Below are positions 9,817-18,588 of a DNA stretch of 64,000 bases, in pieces (the stretch's first letter is position 1; each line of letters opens with the position of its first letter). Made by a program: the position numbers and the translations under genes. Location of the stretch: the NCBI RefSeq assembly GCF_021568285.1, contig NZ_JAKGTQ010000001.1, positions 558,001 through 622,000 of the forward strand. The letters run 5' to 3'. The notes beneath the pieces were generated by a model. The model was not told where the DNA came from and made no database searches. It saw nothing but the letters and a program-made list of their open reading frames with translations. Source of the stretch: Rheinheimera sp. UJ63. Lineage in GTDB: Bacteria > Pseudomonadota > Gammaproteobacteria > Enterobacterales > Alteromonadaceae.

Positions 9817-10659
9817 ATGAATATTCTGCAATCTGTTAATGAGCTGCGCAGCCACATTCTGCGCTGGCGACAAGCGGGGCAAAGCATCGCTTTTGTGCCG
9901 ACGATGGGTAATCTGCATGCTGGCCATCTAAAATTAGTTGATGTTGCGAAGCAACAAGCCGATCAAGTGATTTGCAGCATCTTTGTCAATCCCATGCAGT
10001 TTGGTAAAAACGAAGATCTGGCCAGCTATCCACGCACTTTAGAGGATGATATTGCCGGTTTAACACAGCACGGCGCCGCCGCTTTGTTTACCCCCACTCC
10101 TGAGATCATGTACCCACGCGGTTTAGACGTACAAAGTTATGTTGAAGTGCCTTTACTTGGCGATCTGCATTGTGGCGCCAGCCGTGCCGGGCATTTTCGC
10201 GGTGTCAGTACCGTCGTCAGTAAACTGTTTAATTTAGTGCAGCCCGATGTTGCCTGTTTTGGTCAAAAAGACTATCAACAACTGGCGATTATCCGGCAAA
10301 TGGTCACCGACTTGTCTTTTCCTATTCGGATCATTGGTGTGCCTACTGAGCGCGCTGCCGATGGCTTAGCCTTAAGTTCGCGTAACGGCTATTTAAGCGC
10401 AAGTCAGCGCCAACAAGCGCCGGCGCTATATCAGATTTTACAGCAAGTAAAAGCGGCCATTTTGGCCGGCCAGCATGATTATCGGGCACTTGAGCGCCAA
10501 GCCAAAGCCGACTTAACTGAAGCGGGTTTTCGTCCTGATTATTTTGATATTAGCCATCAACACACCTTGGCCCTGGCAGAGCACGCCACCGAGCCGAAAG
10601 TGATTTTAGCGGCTGCAGCGCTTGGCACAACCCGATTGATTGATAATCTGGAAGTTTAA
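9817..10659 (+). CDS. panC: Pantothenate synthetase
   Basis: PanC condenses pantoate with beta-alanine using ATP, the last step of pantothenate synthesis. The nucleotidylyl-transferase HIGH-type motif is in VPTMGNLHAGHLKLV, and FGQKDYQQLAIIRQMV and LSSRNGYL are family hallmarks. The length of 280 residues is normal (E. coli 283). It begins on the base after the panB stop. No panD gene for the beta-alanine supply is seen nearby; see panP. Confidence 0.97.
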   Translation: MNILQSVNELRSHILRWRQAGQSIAFVPTMGNLHAGHLKLVDVAKQQADQVICSIFVNPMQFGKNEDLASYPRTLEDDIAGLTQHGAAALFTPTPEIMYPRGLDVQSYVEVPLLGDLHCGASRAGHFRGVSTVVSKLFNLVQPDVACFGQKDYQQLAIIRQMVTDLSFPIRIIGVPTERAADGLALSSRNGYLSASQRQQAPALYQILQQVKAAILAGQHDYRALERQAKADLTEAGFRPDYFDISHQHTLALAEHATEPKVILAAAALGTTRLIDNLEV

Positions 10660-10662
10660 ACA

Positions 10663-11523
10663 GTGCAGTTGTATTTAGGCTGCCCGATGTGGGCCAACCC
10701 GCAGTGGAAAGGCAGCCTGTACCCTGATGATACACCGCAACACGCCTTTTTAGCCCAATATGCCGCCGTGTTTAACACGGTGGAAGGCAATACCAGTTTT
10801 TATGCCGATCCAGATGCCAAAACAATAGCACGCTGGGCCTCGCTGTTACCTGCAGACTTTCGCTTACAATTAAAAGTCCCTTCGCGGCTGTCACATCAGT
10901 TACACAGTGATAATACCGCTGAACTGCAAGCCTGGTGGCAATTGCTCAGCCCGCTGCATCCGTTATTGGGTATGGTCCATTTACAACTGCCTGCCAGCAC
11001 AGGCCCGGCCAATCTCGATTGGCTAACGCAACAACTGGATATCTTAAGGCCGTTAACCCCCATTTGTGTTGAGGTTCGCCATCCCGCTTTTTTTGACAAA
11101 GGCGAAGCAGAAGTGCAGTTAAATCGCCTACTGAGCCGCTATCAAACCGAGCGCGTAGTGTTAGATAGCCGAGCGCTATTTTCGGTACCCGCTAATAGCC
11201 CTGCACTGCTGGATGCACAGCAAAAGAAACCACGCCTACCGGTGCATGCCATTTGTTTAACTGAAACGCCCGTGATGCGCTTTATTGGTTGTGCTGACGC
11301 CAGCATTAACCAGCATTATTACCAACCTTGGCTAACTAAAATTGCCAGCTGGCTGCGTGCAGGTAAAACACCCTATTGCTATTTTCATACCCCTGACAAT
11401 CAGGGGGCACCTGCGTTAGCACGGCAATTTACCCGTGATTTACAACATCAACTACCTGAGCTACAACACGCGGTACTTGCACCCTGGCCAGGCGAGCAGC
11501 GCGACCAATTAGCCTTATGGTAG
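10663..11523 (+). CDS. DUF72 (YecE-like) family protein
   Basis: This 286-residue protein starts at a GTG three bases after the panC stop. It opens with LGCPMWANPQWKGSLYP, typical of DUF72 proteins, and carries NTVEGNTSFYADP and a CVEVRHPAFF segment. DUF72 proteins are predicted TIM barrels of unknown reaction. Tight spacing to panC suggests cotranscription with the pantothenate genes, but that does not establish a role in that pathway. The next gene starts 306 bases further on behind its own promoter. Confidence 0.85.
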   Translation: MQLYLGCPMWANPQWKGSLYPDDTPQHAFLAQYAAVFNTVEGNTSFYADPDAKTIARWASLLPADFRLQLKVPSRLSHQLHSDNTAELQAWWQLLSPLHPLLGMVHLQLPASTGPANLDWLTQQLDILRPLTPICVEVRHPAFFDKGEAEVQLNRLLSRYQTERVVLDSRALFSVPANSPALLDAQQKKPRLPVHAICLTETPVMRFIGCADASINQHYYQPWLTKIASWLRAGKTPYCYFHTPDNQGAPALARQFTRDLQHQLPELQHAVLAPWPGEQRDQLALW

Positions 11524-11612
11524 CGCTATTTGCTTTTCCTGATAACTCCTCCTAACCTTTAAATAAGCTCGCTCACTGGCTTGCGCAGGTGTTGCCACTA
11601 AACAACGCAATC

Positions 11613-11654
11613 ATAATGTAGATCAAACCGCTGTTAACACAATTCCCTTACTAT
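11613..11654 (+). promoter_or_regulatory. FNR-like site and -10 element upstream of the prenyltransferase/frd operon
   Basis: The 306-base gap 11524-11829 holds ATAATgtagATCAA (11613-11626), an 8 of 10 match to the FNR consensus TTGAT-N4-ATCAA. A -10-like TACTAT lies at 11649-11654. This predicts transcription from about 11661, which puts the site centre at exactly -41.5, the class II activator position. The leader would be about 169 bases. Nothing else recognisable was seen in the gap. Confidence 0.55.
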
Positions 11655-11829
11655 GACAGGGTTGATGTTTGGCATTATGCCGCAGCTAACGGCTGACAGG
11701 CTTTACTGATGCTGCTGAGCTCTGTGAGTGTTGTGCCGGCTACAGCAGGACACAGCTGTTATTGCAACCTGCCGCCATACTCAATAAGCATAGCCTCAGC
11801 GTATTGTATTTATTAAACAACATAAGGAT

Positions 11830-12729
11830 ATGATCTTGCTTGCAGTACTTTTCGGCGTCAGTCGCGCAAATTTTCTTACTTTAACGCTAGTGTGTGTGTT
11901 ACTGGCTGCTACGGCAGGATGGCAAATGGTGGCCATGTCAACATGGCAAAACTACCTACTGGTGACCTTAATTGCGCTCAGTGCTCATATCAGCGTCAAT
12001 GCCTTTAATGAATACTTTGATTTTAAATCGGGGCTCGATTTTTTAACCCAGCGTACGCCATTTAGTGGCGGCAGTGGTACCTTAGTAGACCACCCTGAGG
12101 CCAGTAATATTGCGCTGAAACTGGCGATTATTTCGTTATGTGTGGTCATTCTTGCCGGTCTTTATCTGAGCTTTCAACAAAGCTGGCAATTACTGTTAAT
12201 TGGTATTCCCGGTGTACTGATTATTTATGCCTATACTCAGTATTTGAATAAAAACCCATTAGCCTGCTTATTGGCACCCGGATTTGGCTTTGGCTTACTG
12301 ATGACACTGGGCGCCTTTTGGGTGTTTGCTGGGGGCTTAACCGCCGGTGCTTGGGTACTGGCGATGATTATCAGTTTGTTAGTCAGTAATTTACTGCTAC
12401 TAAATCAATTTCCAGATGTTGAAGCGGATCGTCAAGTCGGCCGAAACCATCTGCCCATCGTTATTGGTCGCCGACGCAGTGCCATGGTGTTTACTGCTTT
12501 ATTGCTAGCCAGTTATGGCTTATTGATCATAGCCGTTGTTATGCAATTACTCCCCTGGCAAACCTTGCTAGGCTTACTCAGTTTACCCTTATTGCTGAAG
12601 TTACTGCCGGGCATTTTTAAGTATGCCGACCAACCGACCGAACTTAGTCCCTATCTTGGGATAAACGTCATACTTTGCCATGTGTATCCCTTGTTACTTT
12701 GTGCCGGCCTCGCTTGGGCGGCAGTTTAA
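11830..12729 (+). CDS. UbiA-family prenyltransferase (possible quinone-ring prenyltransferase, MenA-like)
   Basis: Integral membrane enzyme of 299 residues with about eight or nine hydrophobic helices. It carries both aspartate-rich motifs of the UbiA superfamily: N57-A-F-N-E-Y-F-D...D70 and D196-VEA-D200, which bind Mg and the polyprenyl diphosphate. Such enzymes attach prenyl chains to aromatic rings in quinone, heme O or related synthesis. The gene sits 27 bases before frdA on the same strand, so a role in making the low-potential quinone (menaquinone type) used by fumarate reductase is a reasonable inference. The sequence is not close to E. coli MenA, so the substrate is unproven. A weak AAGGA site precedes the ATG. 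Confidence 0.75.
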   Translation: MILLAVLFGVSRANFLTLTLVCVLLAATAGWQMVAMSTWQNYLLVTLIALSAHISVNAFNEYFDFKSGLDFLTQRTPFSGGSGTLVDHPEASNIALKLAIISLCVVILAGLYLSFQQSWQLLLIGIPGVLIIYAYTQYLNKNPLACLLAPGFGFGLLMTLGAFWVFAGGLTAGAWVLAMIISLLVSNLLLLNQFPDVEADRQVGRNHLPIVIGRRRSAMVFTALLLASYGLLIIAVVMQLLPWQTLLGLLSLPLLLKLLPGIFKYADQPTELSPYLGINVILCHVYPLLLCAGLAWAAV

Positions 12730-12756
12730 ACACTCGCACACTTTTAAGGATTTTAG

Positions 12757-14532
12757 ATGCAGGTACTAGAAACGGATATCGCCATCATAGGTGGGGGTGG
12801 CGCGGGGTTAAGAGCGGCGATCGCTGCAGCAGAGGCCGACCCGGCTTGTCGGATCACCCTGTTATCTAAAGTGTATCCCATGCGATCACATACCGTTGCT
12901 GCCGAAGGAGGGGCCGCCGCAGTGACCTTGGCGCAAGACAGTATGCAAGGCCACTTTGAGGACACTGTTACGGGTGGCGATTGGTTAGCAGACCAAGATG
13001 TCGTCGAGTATTTTGTGCAGCATGCCTATGAAGAATTAGTTAATTTAGAACGTTGGGGTTGCCCTTGGAGCCGACGCGAGGATGGCAGTATTCAAGTCAG
13101 ACGCTTTGGCGGCATGAAAACCGAGCGAACCTGGTTCGCCGCAGATAAAACCGGTTTTCATATTTTACATACGTTGTTTCAAACATCTTTTAAATACCCG
13201 AATATTCAGCGTTTAGATGAGTTTTTTGTTTTGGATTTATTAGTACATGAGCAACAGATAGTTGGTGTGCTTGCCATACAACTCAACACTGGCGAACTGT
13301 ATCAGATCCATGCCAAAAGCGTCATTCTGGCAACGGGGGGCGCTGGCCGAGTATTTCACCACAACACCAATGGTGGCATTGTTACGGGTGATGGCATGGC
13401 ACTGGCCTATCGGCATGGTGTCGCGCTGCGCGATATGGAGTTTGTGCAATACCATCCAACCGGTTTGCCCGGCTCTGGCATCTTAATTACCGAGGCATGC
13501 CGAGGTGAAGGCGGCATTTTACTCAATCGTGACGGTTACCGTTACCTGCAAGATTATGGCCTAGGCCCTCAAACCCCGCTGGGTAAGCCGGAAAATAAAT
13601 GTATGGAGCTTGGCCCGCGCGATAAATTATCGCAAGCCTTTTGGCATGAACAGCAGCAGGGCCGAACGGGTGATTGTCAGGGGCATGCGGTTGTCTATTT
13701 AGATTTGCGCCATTTAGGCGAACGCCATCTGCAACAACGACTGCCCTTTATTTGTGAATTAGCTAAGGCTTATGTCAATGTCGATCCCGCAAAAGCCTTA
13801 ATACCGATCAGACCGGCCGTGCACTACACCATGGGGGGTATTTTAACTGATGCCCAATGCCAAACCAGTATCGCCGGTTTATTTGCCGTCGGCGAATGTG
13901 CCTCTGTTGGGCTGCACGGGGCCAACCGCTTGGGATCTAACTCTTTAAGCGAATTACTGGTGTTTGGCCATGTTGCCGGTAAGCAAGCGGCCAGCTTTGC
14001 TAAAACGGCAAAGGCCGCTGCTCGCACTGAAGTGGATCAGTACTGCCAGCAGCAACAGCAACAGTTACAAGCCAAACTCGGCGTAAAAAGCGCCGACAGT
14101 ATCGCTGCAATTCGCCATGAGATGACACTGGCAATGGAACAAGGTTGTGGTATCTATCGTGATACTGCGGGTATGCAACAATGTTTAGCTACTCTGGCGC
14201 ACTTGCAGCAACGTTATCAACAGGTGTTCGTCAGCGACCACAGTAAGGTCTTTAATACTGAGTTAATTCAACATTATGAGCTGGGCTTCGGCTTAGATGT
14301 GGCCAACGCTATGGTCAGTAGTGCATTGGCACGGCAAGAGTCTCGAGGCGCTCATCAGCGGATCGATGAAGGTATGCAACAGCGTAATGATGAGCGCTTC
14401 CTACAACATAGCCTAGCCCAGTTAACCGAGCAAGGTGCCGCCAGTATTCGTTATCAGCCCGTGCGTATCACTCAGAGCAAACCGGCGGTCAGACGTTATG
14501 GTGCAGAGCCCAGCCAACAGGAGCAGCGTTAA
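12757..14532 (+). CDS. frdA: Fumarate reductase flavoprotein subunit
   Basis: Catalytic subunit of quinol:fumarate reductase, which reduces fumarate to succinate on the cytoplasmic face of the inner membrane in anaerobic respiration. The FAD dinucleotide motif [11 protein letters not shown] and the covalent FAD attachment site [11 protein letters not shown] (His45) are present. Substrate-site segments [18 protein letters not shown] and [13 protein letters not shown] follow. Its 591 residues and long identical runs match E. coli FrdA rather than SdhA ([20 protein letters not shown] segment). AAGGA lies eight bases before the ATG. The stop and frdB start overlap as TAATG. Confidence 0.95.
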   Translation: MQVLETDIAIIGGGGAGLRAAIAAAEADPACRITLLSKVYPMRSHTVAAEGGAAAVTLAQDSMQGHFEDTVTGGDWLADQDVVEYFVQHAYEELVNLERWGCPWSRREDGSIQVRRFGGMKTERTWFAADKTGFHILHTLFQTSFKYPNIQRLDEFFVLDLLVHEQQIVGVLAIQLNTGELYQIHAKSVILATGGAGRVFHHNTNGGIVTGDGMALAYRHGVALRDMEFVQYHPTGLPGSGILITEACRGEGGILLNRDGYRYLQDYGLGPQTPLGKPENKCMELGPRDKLSQAFWHEQQQGRTGDCQGHAVVYLDLRHLGERHLQQRLPFICELAKAYVNVDPAKALIPIRPAVHYTMGGILTDAQCQTSIAGLFAVGECASVGLHGANRLGSNSLSELLVFGHVAGKQAASFAKTAKAAARTEVDQYCQQQQQQLQAKLGVKSADSIAAIRHEMTLAMEQGCGIYRDTAGMQQCLATLAHLQQRYQQVFVSDHSKVFNTELIQHYELGFGLDVANAMVSSALARQESRGAHQRIDEGMQQRNDERFLQHSLAQLTEQGAASIRYQPVRITQSKPAVRRYGAEPSQQEQR

Positions 14533-15245
14533 TGCAGAAAACACTGGTGATTCAACGCTACAACCCAGAGCAAGATCACAAACCGCATCCGCAGCATTTC
14601 ACTGTACCCTGCGATGACAGCACCTCGGTGCTCGATGCATTGTTATATATTCAGCAGCAACTGGATCCAACGCTGGCTTTTCGATGGTCTTGCCGCATGG
14701 CTATTTGTGGCTCCTGTGGCGTGATGGTCAATGGCATACCGAAGCTTGGTTGTAAAACTTTTCTGCGTGATTATAAAGATGACATCACGGTGGAAGCCTT
14801 AGCACACTTTGCCACCGAAAAAGATCTGATTTCTGATATGTCAGTGTTTTTAACCCATTTGCAGGCAGTCAAACCTTACCTCATCAACCACGACACCCGC
14901 CCACAGCCGCATCAGCAAACACCAAAACAGCTGGCGAAGTATGCTAAGTTTTCCAACTGTATTAATTGTGGTTTATGTTATTCCGCCTGTCCGCAATTTG
15001 GTTTAAACCCAGCCTTTTTAGGCCCTGCCGCACTGACTTTAGCGCAGCGTTATAATCTCGATAGTCGCGATCAGGGGAAAGCACAGCGCATGCCGCAGCT
15101 TAACGGTAAAAATGGCGTCTGGGGGTGTACCTTTGTCGGCTTTTGCTCGGATGTCTGCCCAAAACAACTCGATCCGGCCGCTGCCGTCAATCAGGGTAAA
15201 GTAGCGTCTGCTGCTGACTTTGTGATTGGTATCTTTAAACCTTAG
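14532..15245 (+). CDS. frdB: Fumarate reductase iron-sulfur subunit
   Basis: Electron-transfer subunit linking quinol to FrdA. Three cluster sites are visible: [2Fe-2S] cysteines 54, 59, 62 and 74 ([10 protein letters not shown]...C), a ferredoxin-like [12 protein letters not shown] (143-153) for [4Fe-4S], and C199, C205, C209 ([12 protein letters not shown]) for the [3Fe-4S] cluster. The length of 237 is near E. coli FrdB (244). It starts inside the frdA stop codon and ends nine bases before frdC. Confidence 0.95.
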   Translation: MQKTLVIQRYNPEQDHKPHPQHFTVPCDDSTSVLDALLYIQQQLDPTLAFRWSCRMAICGSCGVMVNGIPKLGCKTFLRDYKDDITVEALAHFATEKDLISDMSVFLTHLQAVKPYLINHDTRPQPHQQTPKQLAKYAKFSNCINCGLCYSACPQFGLNPAFLGPAALTLAQRYNLDSRDQGKAQRMPQLNGKNGVWGCTFVGFCSDVCPKQLDPAAAVNQGKVASAADFVIGIFKP

Positions 15246-15254
15246 GAGCGCATC

Positions 15255-15644
15255 ATGTCAGAACCCCGTCAGGTTAACCGAGCCTATCAGAGTCAACTGC
15301 GGCGCAATTGGTGGTTAAAGCATGGCTACTATCAACGTTATATGCTGCGTGAAGCAACCGTTTTACCCTTATTGTTTTTTTGTGGTTGCCTACTAACCGG
15401 CCTGTACAGTTTGCAACATAGCGAACAAAGCTGGTTGAATTGGCTTGCCTTTATGGCCACCCCTTGGGTAATTGGCCTAAACCTTTTGACCTTTTTTGCT
15501 AGTTTGTTTCATGCCAAAACCTTTTTTGAATTGTTTCCTCGGGTGTTACCCATTTTGCCGGCGCCGTTAATGATTGCGGGGCAATGGCTTGGCACACTCA
15601 GCGTGGCGTTATTACTCGCATTGTTATTAGGGGGTGTGCTATGA
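15255..15644 (+). CDS. frdC: Fumarate reductase membrane anchor subunit C
   Basis: Small membrane subunit of 129 residues with three hydrophobic segments. With FrdD it anchors FrdAB and forms the quinol site. The pattern NWWLKHGYYQRYMLREATVLP is typical of heme-free, E. coli-type FrdC (E. coli 131 residues). AGGAG lies six bases before the ATG. Its stop overlaps the frdD ATG (ATGA). Confidence 0.9.
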   Translation: MSEPRQVNRAYQSQLRRNWWLKHGYYQRYMLREATVLPLLFFCGCLLTGLYSLQHSEQSWLNWLAFMATPWVIGLNLLTFFASLFHAKTFFELFPRVLPILPAPLMIAGQWLGTLSVALLLALLLGGVL

Positions 15645-16021
15645 CCCAACCGACCCGTTCTGATGAACCGATTTGGTGGGCTTTATTTAGTGCCGGCGGT
15701 GTGTGTTTTGCCGTGCTGATCCCAGGGTTAATTCTTACCCTCGCGATTGCTTATCCTTTGGGATTATTACCGGAAAACGCTTTAGATTATGCCCAAATAC
15801 GCCAGTGGCTCTTTAGCGATTATTGGGGATTGGCAGGCTTAGTGCTAGTGGGCGCGGGGCTGTGTTTGCCCCTGTTTCATGCCATGCACCGCGTGCATCA
15901 TGGTATGCATGACTTAATGCTCAGAGCGGGCGGCTGGGGTAAAGTGCTCTGCTATGGTAGCGCCAGCTTGTTAAGTGTGCTGGCGCTGTATTTTTGGTAT
16001 TTAGGCCTAAGTGCAAGCTAA
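15641..16021 (+). CDS. frdD: Fumarate reductase membrane anchor subunit D
   Basis: Second membrane anchor, 126 residues with three hydrophobic helices. The N-terminal DEPIWWALFSAGG and central LFHAMHRVHHGMHD match FrdD, whose histidines lie near the quinol site. The ATG at 15641 overlaps the frdC stop by four bases; a longer frame beginning at 15584 lies inside frdC and is unlikely. It is the last gene of the operon, facing panP. Confidence 0.9.
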   Translation: MTQPTRSDEPIWWALFSAGGVCFAVLIPGLILTLAIAYPLGLLPENALDYAQIRQWLFSDYWGLAGLVLVGAGLCLPLFHAMHRVHHGMHDLMLRAGGWGKVLCYGSASLLSVLALYFWYLGLSAS

Positions 16022-16026
16022 CCCCC

Positions 16027-16052
16027 CTGACGCCGCAGCGTCAGAGTCAGGG
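16027..16052. terminator. Hairpin between converging frdD and panP
   Basis: CTGACGC (16027-16033) pairs with GCGTCAG (16038-16044) around a four-base loop; an alternative outer pairing CCCTGAC/GTCAGGG is also possible. It fills the gap between the two convergent stop codons. No good U tract follows on either strand, so terminator function is only probable. Confidence 0.45.
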
Positions 16053-17699
16053 TTAAGCTAAGATATCAGCAGCAAATTGGCGTAATCTGGGATAGAAGTC
16101 TTTGTCTAATTGCGCCAACTGATCTTGTTCCACTAAGACCTCACGCAAAATCTCTTCTGTGGTAAGGGGGTTCGCCAGTACCACACGAAACACGATCGTT
16201 TCTTGTCGATCATAGCGCACAGGAGTTAACCGGGTACGAGAAACAAAAGATTTCCCCTCCTCCCGCTGCCGTTTTTGAATAAACTGCGTTAAACCATTTA
16301 ACAGCTCGTTGATACGGCGGCGTTGCTCAGGCGTGCCATGCGCCAGCGCTTTTTGCACCTGCGCGGGAACATAGCGGTAGGTCAAAATGCACAGTTCAGG
16401 CTCAGTGATCAGCTCAAAATCAATATTATGGCTAATCAGCGTGGCAAAGTACTTGGCTTTTTCGATGCTGCGTTCAATTAAGATCTGATAGCCTTTATAG
16501 CCAATCACTTGCAAACACGCGTGCACCAGCATGGCCATGCCCGGCCTAGACCCTTCTAAGGTTTGACTGCCGAGATCTTTCGAGCCCTTACGCAAAATAT
16601 ATTCGGCATGATGCTCAATCGCATTCGCCGCAGACGGATGCTTAAACACCACCATGCCAGCGCCCATTGGCACATACATTTGTTTATGCGCATCAATGGT
16701 CACCGAGTCGGCGCGCTCAATGCCCGCAAGCAGGGTTCGGTGCTTAGCCGAAAATAACGTCGCACCGCCCCAGGCCGCATCAACATGGAAATGACACTGA
16801 TATTCTGCCGCCAGATCGGCCAATTTATCTAACGGATCCACGTTACCGGTTTCTGTCGCGCCGGCCACTCCGACAATCGCTAACACTTTAATCTGCTTTT
16901 GCTGTAGCTCGTTTAACACCCGGCGCATCTCGGTAATATCGGCTTTGTTATTCGCGTCAGTTTTTACCGAAATAACCGAATCACGGCCAATGCCAAGCAC
17001 ATCTGCCGCTTTACCTAACGAGTAATGCCCCCGCTCAGACACGACAATGGCTAAACCTTGATAACCGTAATGCTGCATCGCGCGGAATAAGCCCTCTTTT
17101 GCAATGCCTTTAAAATCACCCTCAGCTTTCAGCAGTTTGTTACGCGCAATCCATAAGGCGGTAATATTGGCAATGGTGCCGCCAGAACAAAACGCGCCGA
17201 GCGAGTGATTCGCACTGTGCATCCATTTTTTATAGAAACCTTCGCGCTCGCCGTACACTAAATGGTGCATCATGCCGAGCACTTGCCGCTCTAATGGCGT
17301 AAAGGCTTTCGAGGTTTCAATCTTCACCAAGTTTTGATTAAGCCCTACCATCATTTTCGATAGCGGCAACACAAAATAGGGTAAGGCTGACGTCATATGG
17401 CCAATAAAGCTGGGCGCTGCTGTATGCACCGAGTGTGCAACCAGCTTTTGCATAATGCTTTCGGTATAGTCAGAGACAAAACTGGGTTGTTCTGGGATCT
17501 GGTATGCCTGAAAATCCCGTTCGATTTGCCATAGCGGTTTTTCGACAGCAACAATGCTCTCGTTTAAAAAACCAGCCAAATTCTGTGACAAATTCTGCTC
17601 AATAATACTCAGTGTCGAGTCCGGCGCTTCCGGTACAGTAAAGATCCGCCACAACGCTTCTTCCGAAGCGGTTGCTTGGCGTTTTGTTTGGTCATTCAT
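16053..17699 (-). CDS. panP: PLP-dependent aspartate 1-decarboxylase, PanP type
   Basis: Group II pyridoxal-phosphate decarboxylase of 548 residues. Visible PLP motifs are the VDAAWGGA aspartate segment and TIDAHKQMYVP, whose lysine forms the Schiff base. Overall it matches the glutamate-decarboxylase-like family TIGR03799, shown in Vibrio-type bacteria to make beta-alanine from aspartate in place of PanD. The context supports this: panB and panC lie 5-7 kb away and no panD is seen. The ATG at 17699 gives the family N-terminus (NDQTKRQATASEEALW); an upstream ATG at 17786 adds 29 residues spanning repeat DNA and is rejected. The alternative is a related amino-acid decarboxylase. Confidence 0.88.
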   Translation of the reverse strand: MNDQTKRQATASEEALWRIFTVPEAPDSTLSIIEQNLSQNLAGFLNESIVAVEKPLWQIERDFQAYQIPEQPSFVSDYTESIMQKLVAHSVHTAAPSFIGHMTSALPYFVLPLSKMMVGLNQNLVKIETSKAFTPLERQVLGMMHHLVYGEREGFYKKWMHSANHSLGAFCSGGTIANITALWIARNKLLKAEGDFKGIAKEGLFRAMQHYGYQGLAIVVSERGHYSLGKAADVLGIGRDSVISVKTDANNKADITEMRRVLNELQQKQIKVLAIVGVAGATETGNVDPLDKLADLAAEYQCHFHVDAAWGGATLFSAKHRTLLAGIERADSVTIDAHKQMYVPMGAGMVVFKHPSAANAIEHHAEYILRKGSKDLGSQTLEGSRPGMAMLVHACLQVIGYKGYQILIERSIEKAKYFATLISHNIDFELITEPELCILTYRYVPAQVQKALAHGTPEQRRRINELLNGLTQFIQKRQREEGKSFVSRTRLTPVRYDRQETIVFRVVLANPLTTEEILREVLVEQDQLAQLDKDFYPRLRQFAADILA

Positions 17700-17728
17700 G
17701 CCTGTCAGTACCTTGCTGCATTCGATTA

Positions 17729-17773
17729 ACCCTAGGTCTATACACCAACCTAGGGTGTTATGGTTGCAACCAT
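17729..17773. repeat. Paired inverted repeats upstream of panP
   Basis: ACCCTAGGT (17729-17737) and ACCTAGGGT (17748-17756) form a perfect nine-base inverted repeat with a ten-base spacer, 30-57 bases before the panP ATG. Next to it is a perfect 14-base palindrome, ATGGTTGCAACCAT (17760-17773). These look like regulator sites, but no known consensus was recognised. Confidence 0.5.
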
Positions 17774-17789
17774 TAAATGTCTGCAAAAA

Positions 17790-17812
17790 TCATATCCCTG
17801 TATCCGGGATTT
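17790..17812 (-). terminator. Weak hairpin after the ABC permease gene
   Basis: On the minus strand ATCCC and GGGAT pair around a seven-base loop just after the permease stop, followed within a few bases by five Ts. The short stem makes this a weak intrinsic terminator candidate separating yadH from panP. Confidence 0.35.
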
Positions 17813-17817
17813 AGTAT

Positions 17818-18588
17818 TTAGCTACGCAAACCTATACCTTTGTTAATAAGATACATGGCATAACTGAATAAAACGATGATAAATCCTAAAACTACCGCTA
17901 GCGCTAACCACAGACTGACGTCTGAATACCCTAAGAAACCATAGCGAAAGGCATTAACCATATACACTATTGGATTTAAAGCGGCAACTTTTTGCCAAAA
18001 ACCAGGCAATAATGTCAACGAATAAAACACCCCACCTAAATAGGTTAATGGCGTTAAAACAAAGGTGGGGATGATACTAATATCATCAAAGGTTTTCGCA
18101 TACACCGCGTTGATTAAGCCACCTAAGGCGAACAGCATAGACGTTAAAATCACCGTAACAATAATGATCGCCAAATTATGAATTTGGATCGTCACAAAAA
18201 ACAACGACAAGATGGTTACGATTAAACCAACCAACATGCCACGGGCCATACCACCGCCAATATAACCCAGCACGATAATAAAATTTGGCACTGGCGCAAC
18301 TAACAACTCTTCGACATTGCGTTGAAACTTCGCACTAAAAAACGATGAGGCAACATTAGTGTAAGAATTGGTGATCACCGACATCATAATTAGGCCAGGT
18401 ACAATAAACTCCATGTAGCTAAAGCCATTCATCTGACCAATACGTGAGCCAATCAAGCTACCAAAAATAACAAAATACAAACTCATGGTAATGGCGGGTG
18501 GCACCAAGGTTTGCACCCAGATCCGCATAAAGCGGGTAATTTCTTTATTTAAAATACTTTGTAATGCAATCAAGTACTGGCTTCTCAT
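17818..18588 (-). CDS. yadH: ABC-2 type exporter permease
   Basis: Inner-membrane permease of 256 residues with about six hydrophobic helices, of the ABC-2 family. Segments such as FIVPGLIMMSVITNSY and the SSFFSAKFQRNVEELLVAPVP amphipathic loop match E. coli YadH. The substrate is unknown. The start overlaps the end of the ATPase gene by four bases (ATGA), so the two form one transporter. In E. coli yadG-yadH also sits in the pan gene neighbourhood. Confidence 0.9.
   Translation of the reverse strand: MRSQYLIALQSILNKEITRFMRIWVQTLVPPAITMSLYFVIFGSLIGSRIGQMNGFSYMEFIVPGLIMMSVITNSYTNVASSFFSAKFQRNVEELLVAPVPNFIIVLGYIGGGMARGMLVGLIVTILSLFFVTIQIHNLAIIIVTVILTSMLFALGGLINAVYAKTFDDISIIPTFVLTPLTYLGGVFYSLTLLPGFWQKVAALNPIVYMVNAFRYGFLGYSDVSLWLALAVVLGFIIVLFSYAMYLINKGIGLRS

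Noticed and set aside
11664-11677. Second FNR-type site at TTGATgtttggcat
   Set aside because: Only the first half-site matches; the second half is unrelated.
16027-16044. A mobile-element end between frdD and panP
   Set aside because: The hairpin lies between two convergent stop codons and has no target-site duplication; a terminator explains it better.
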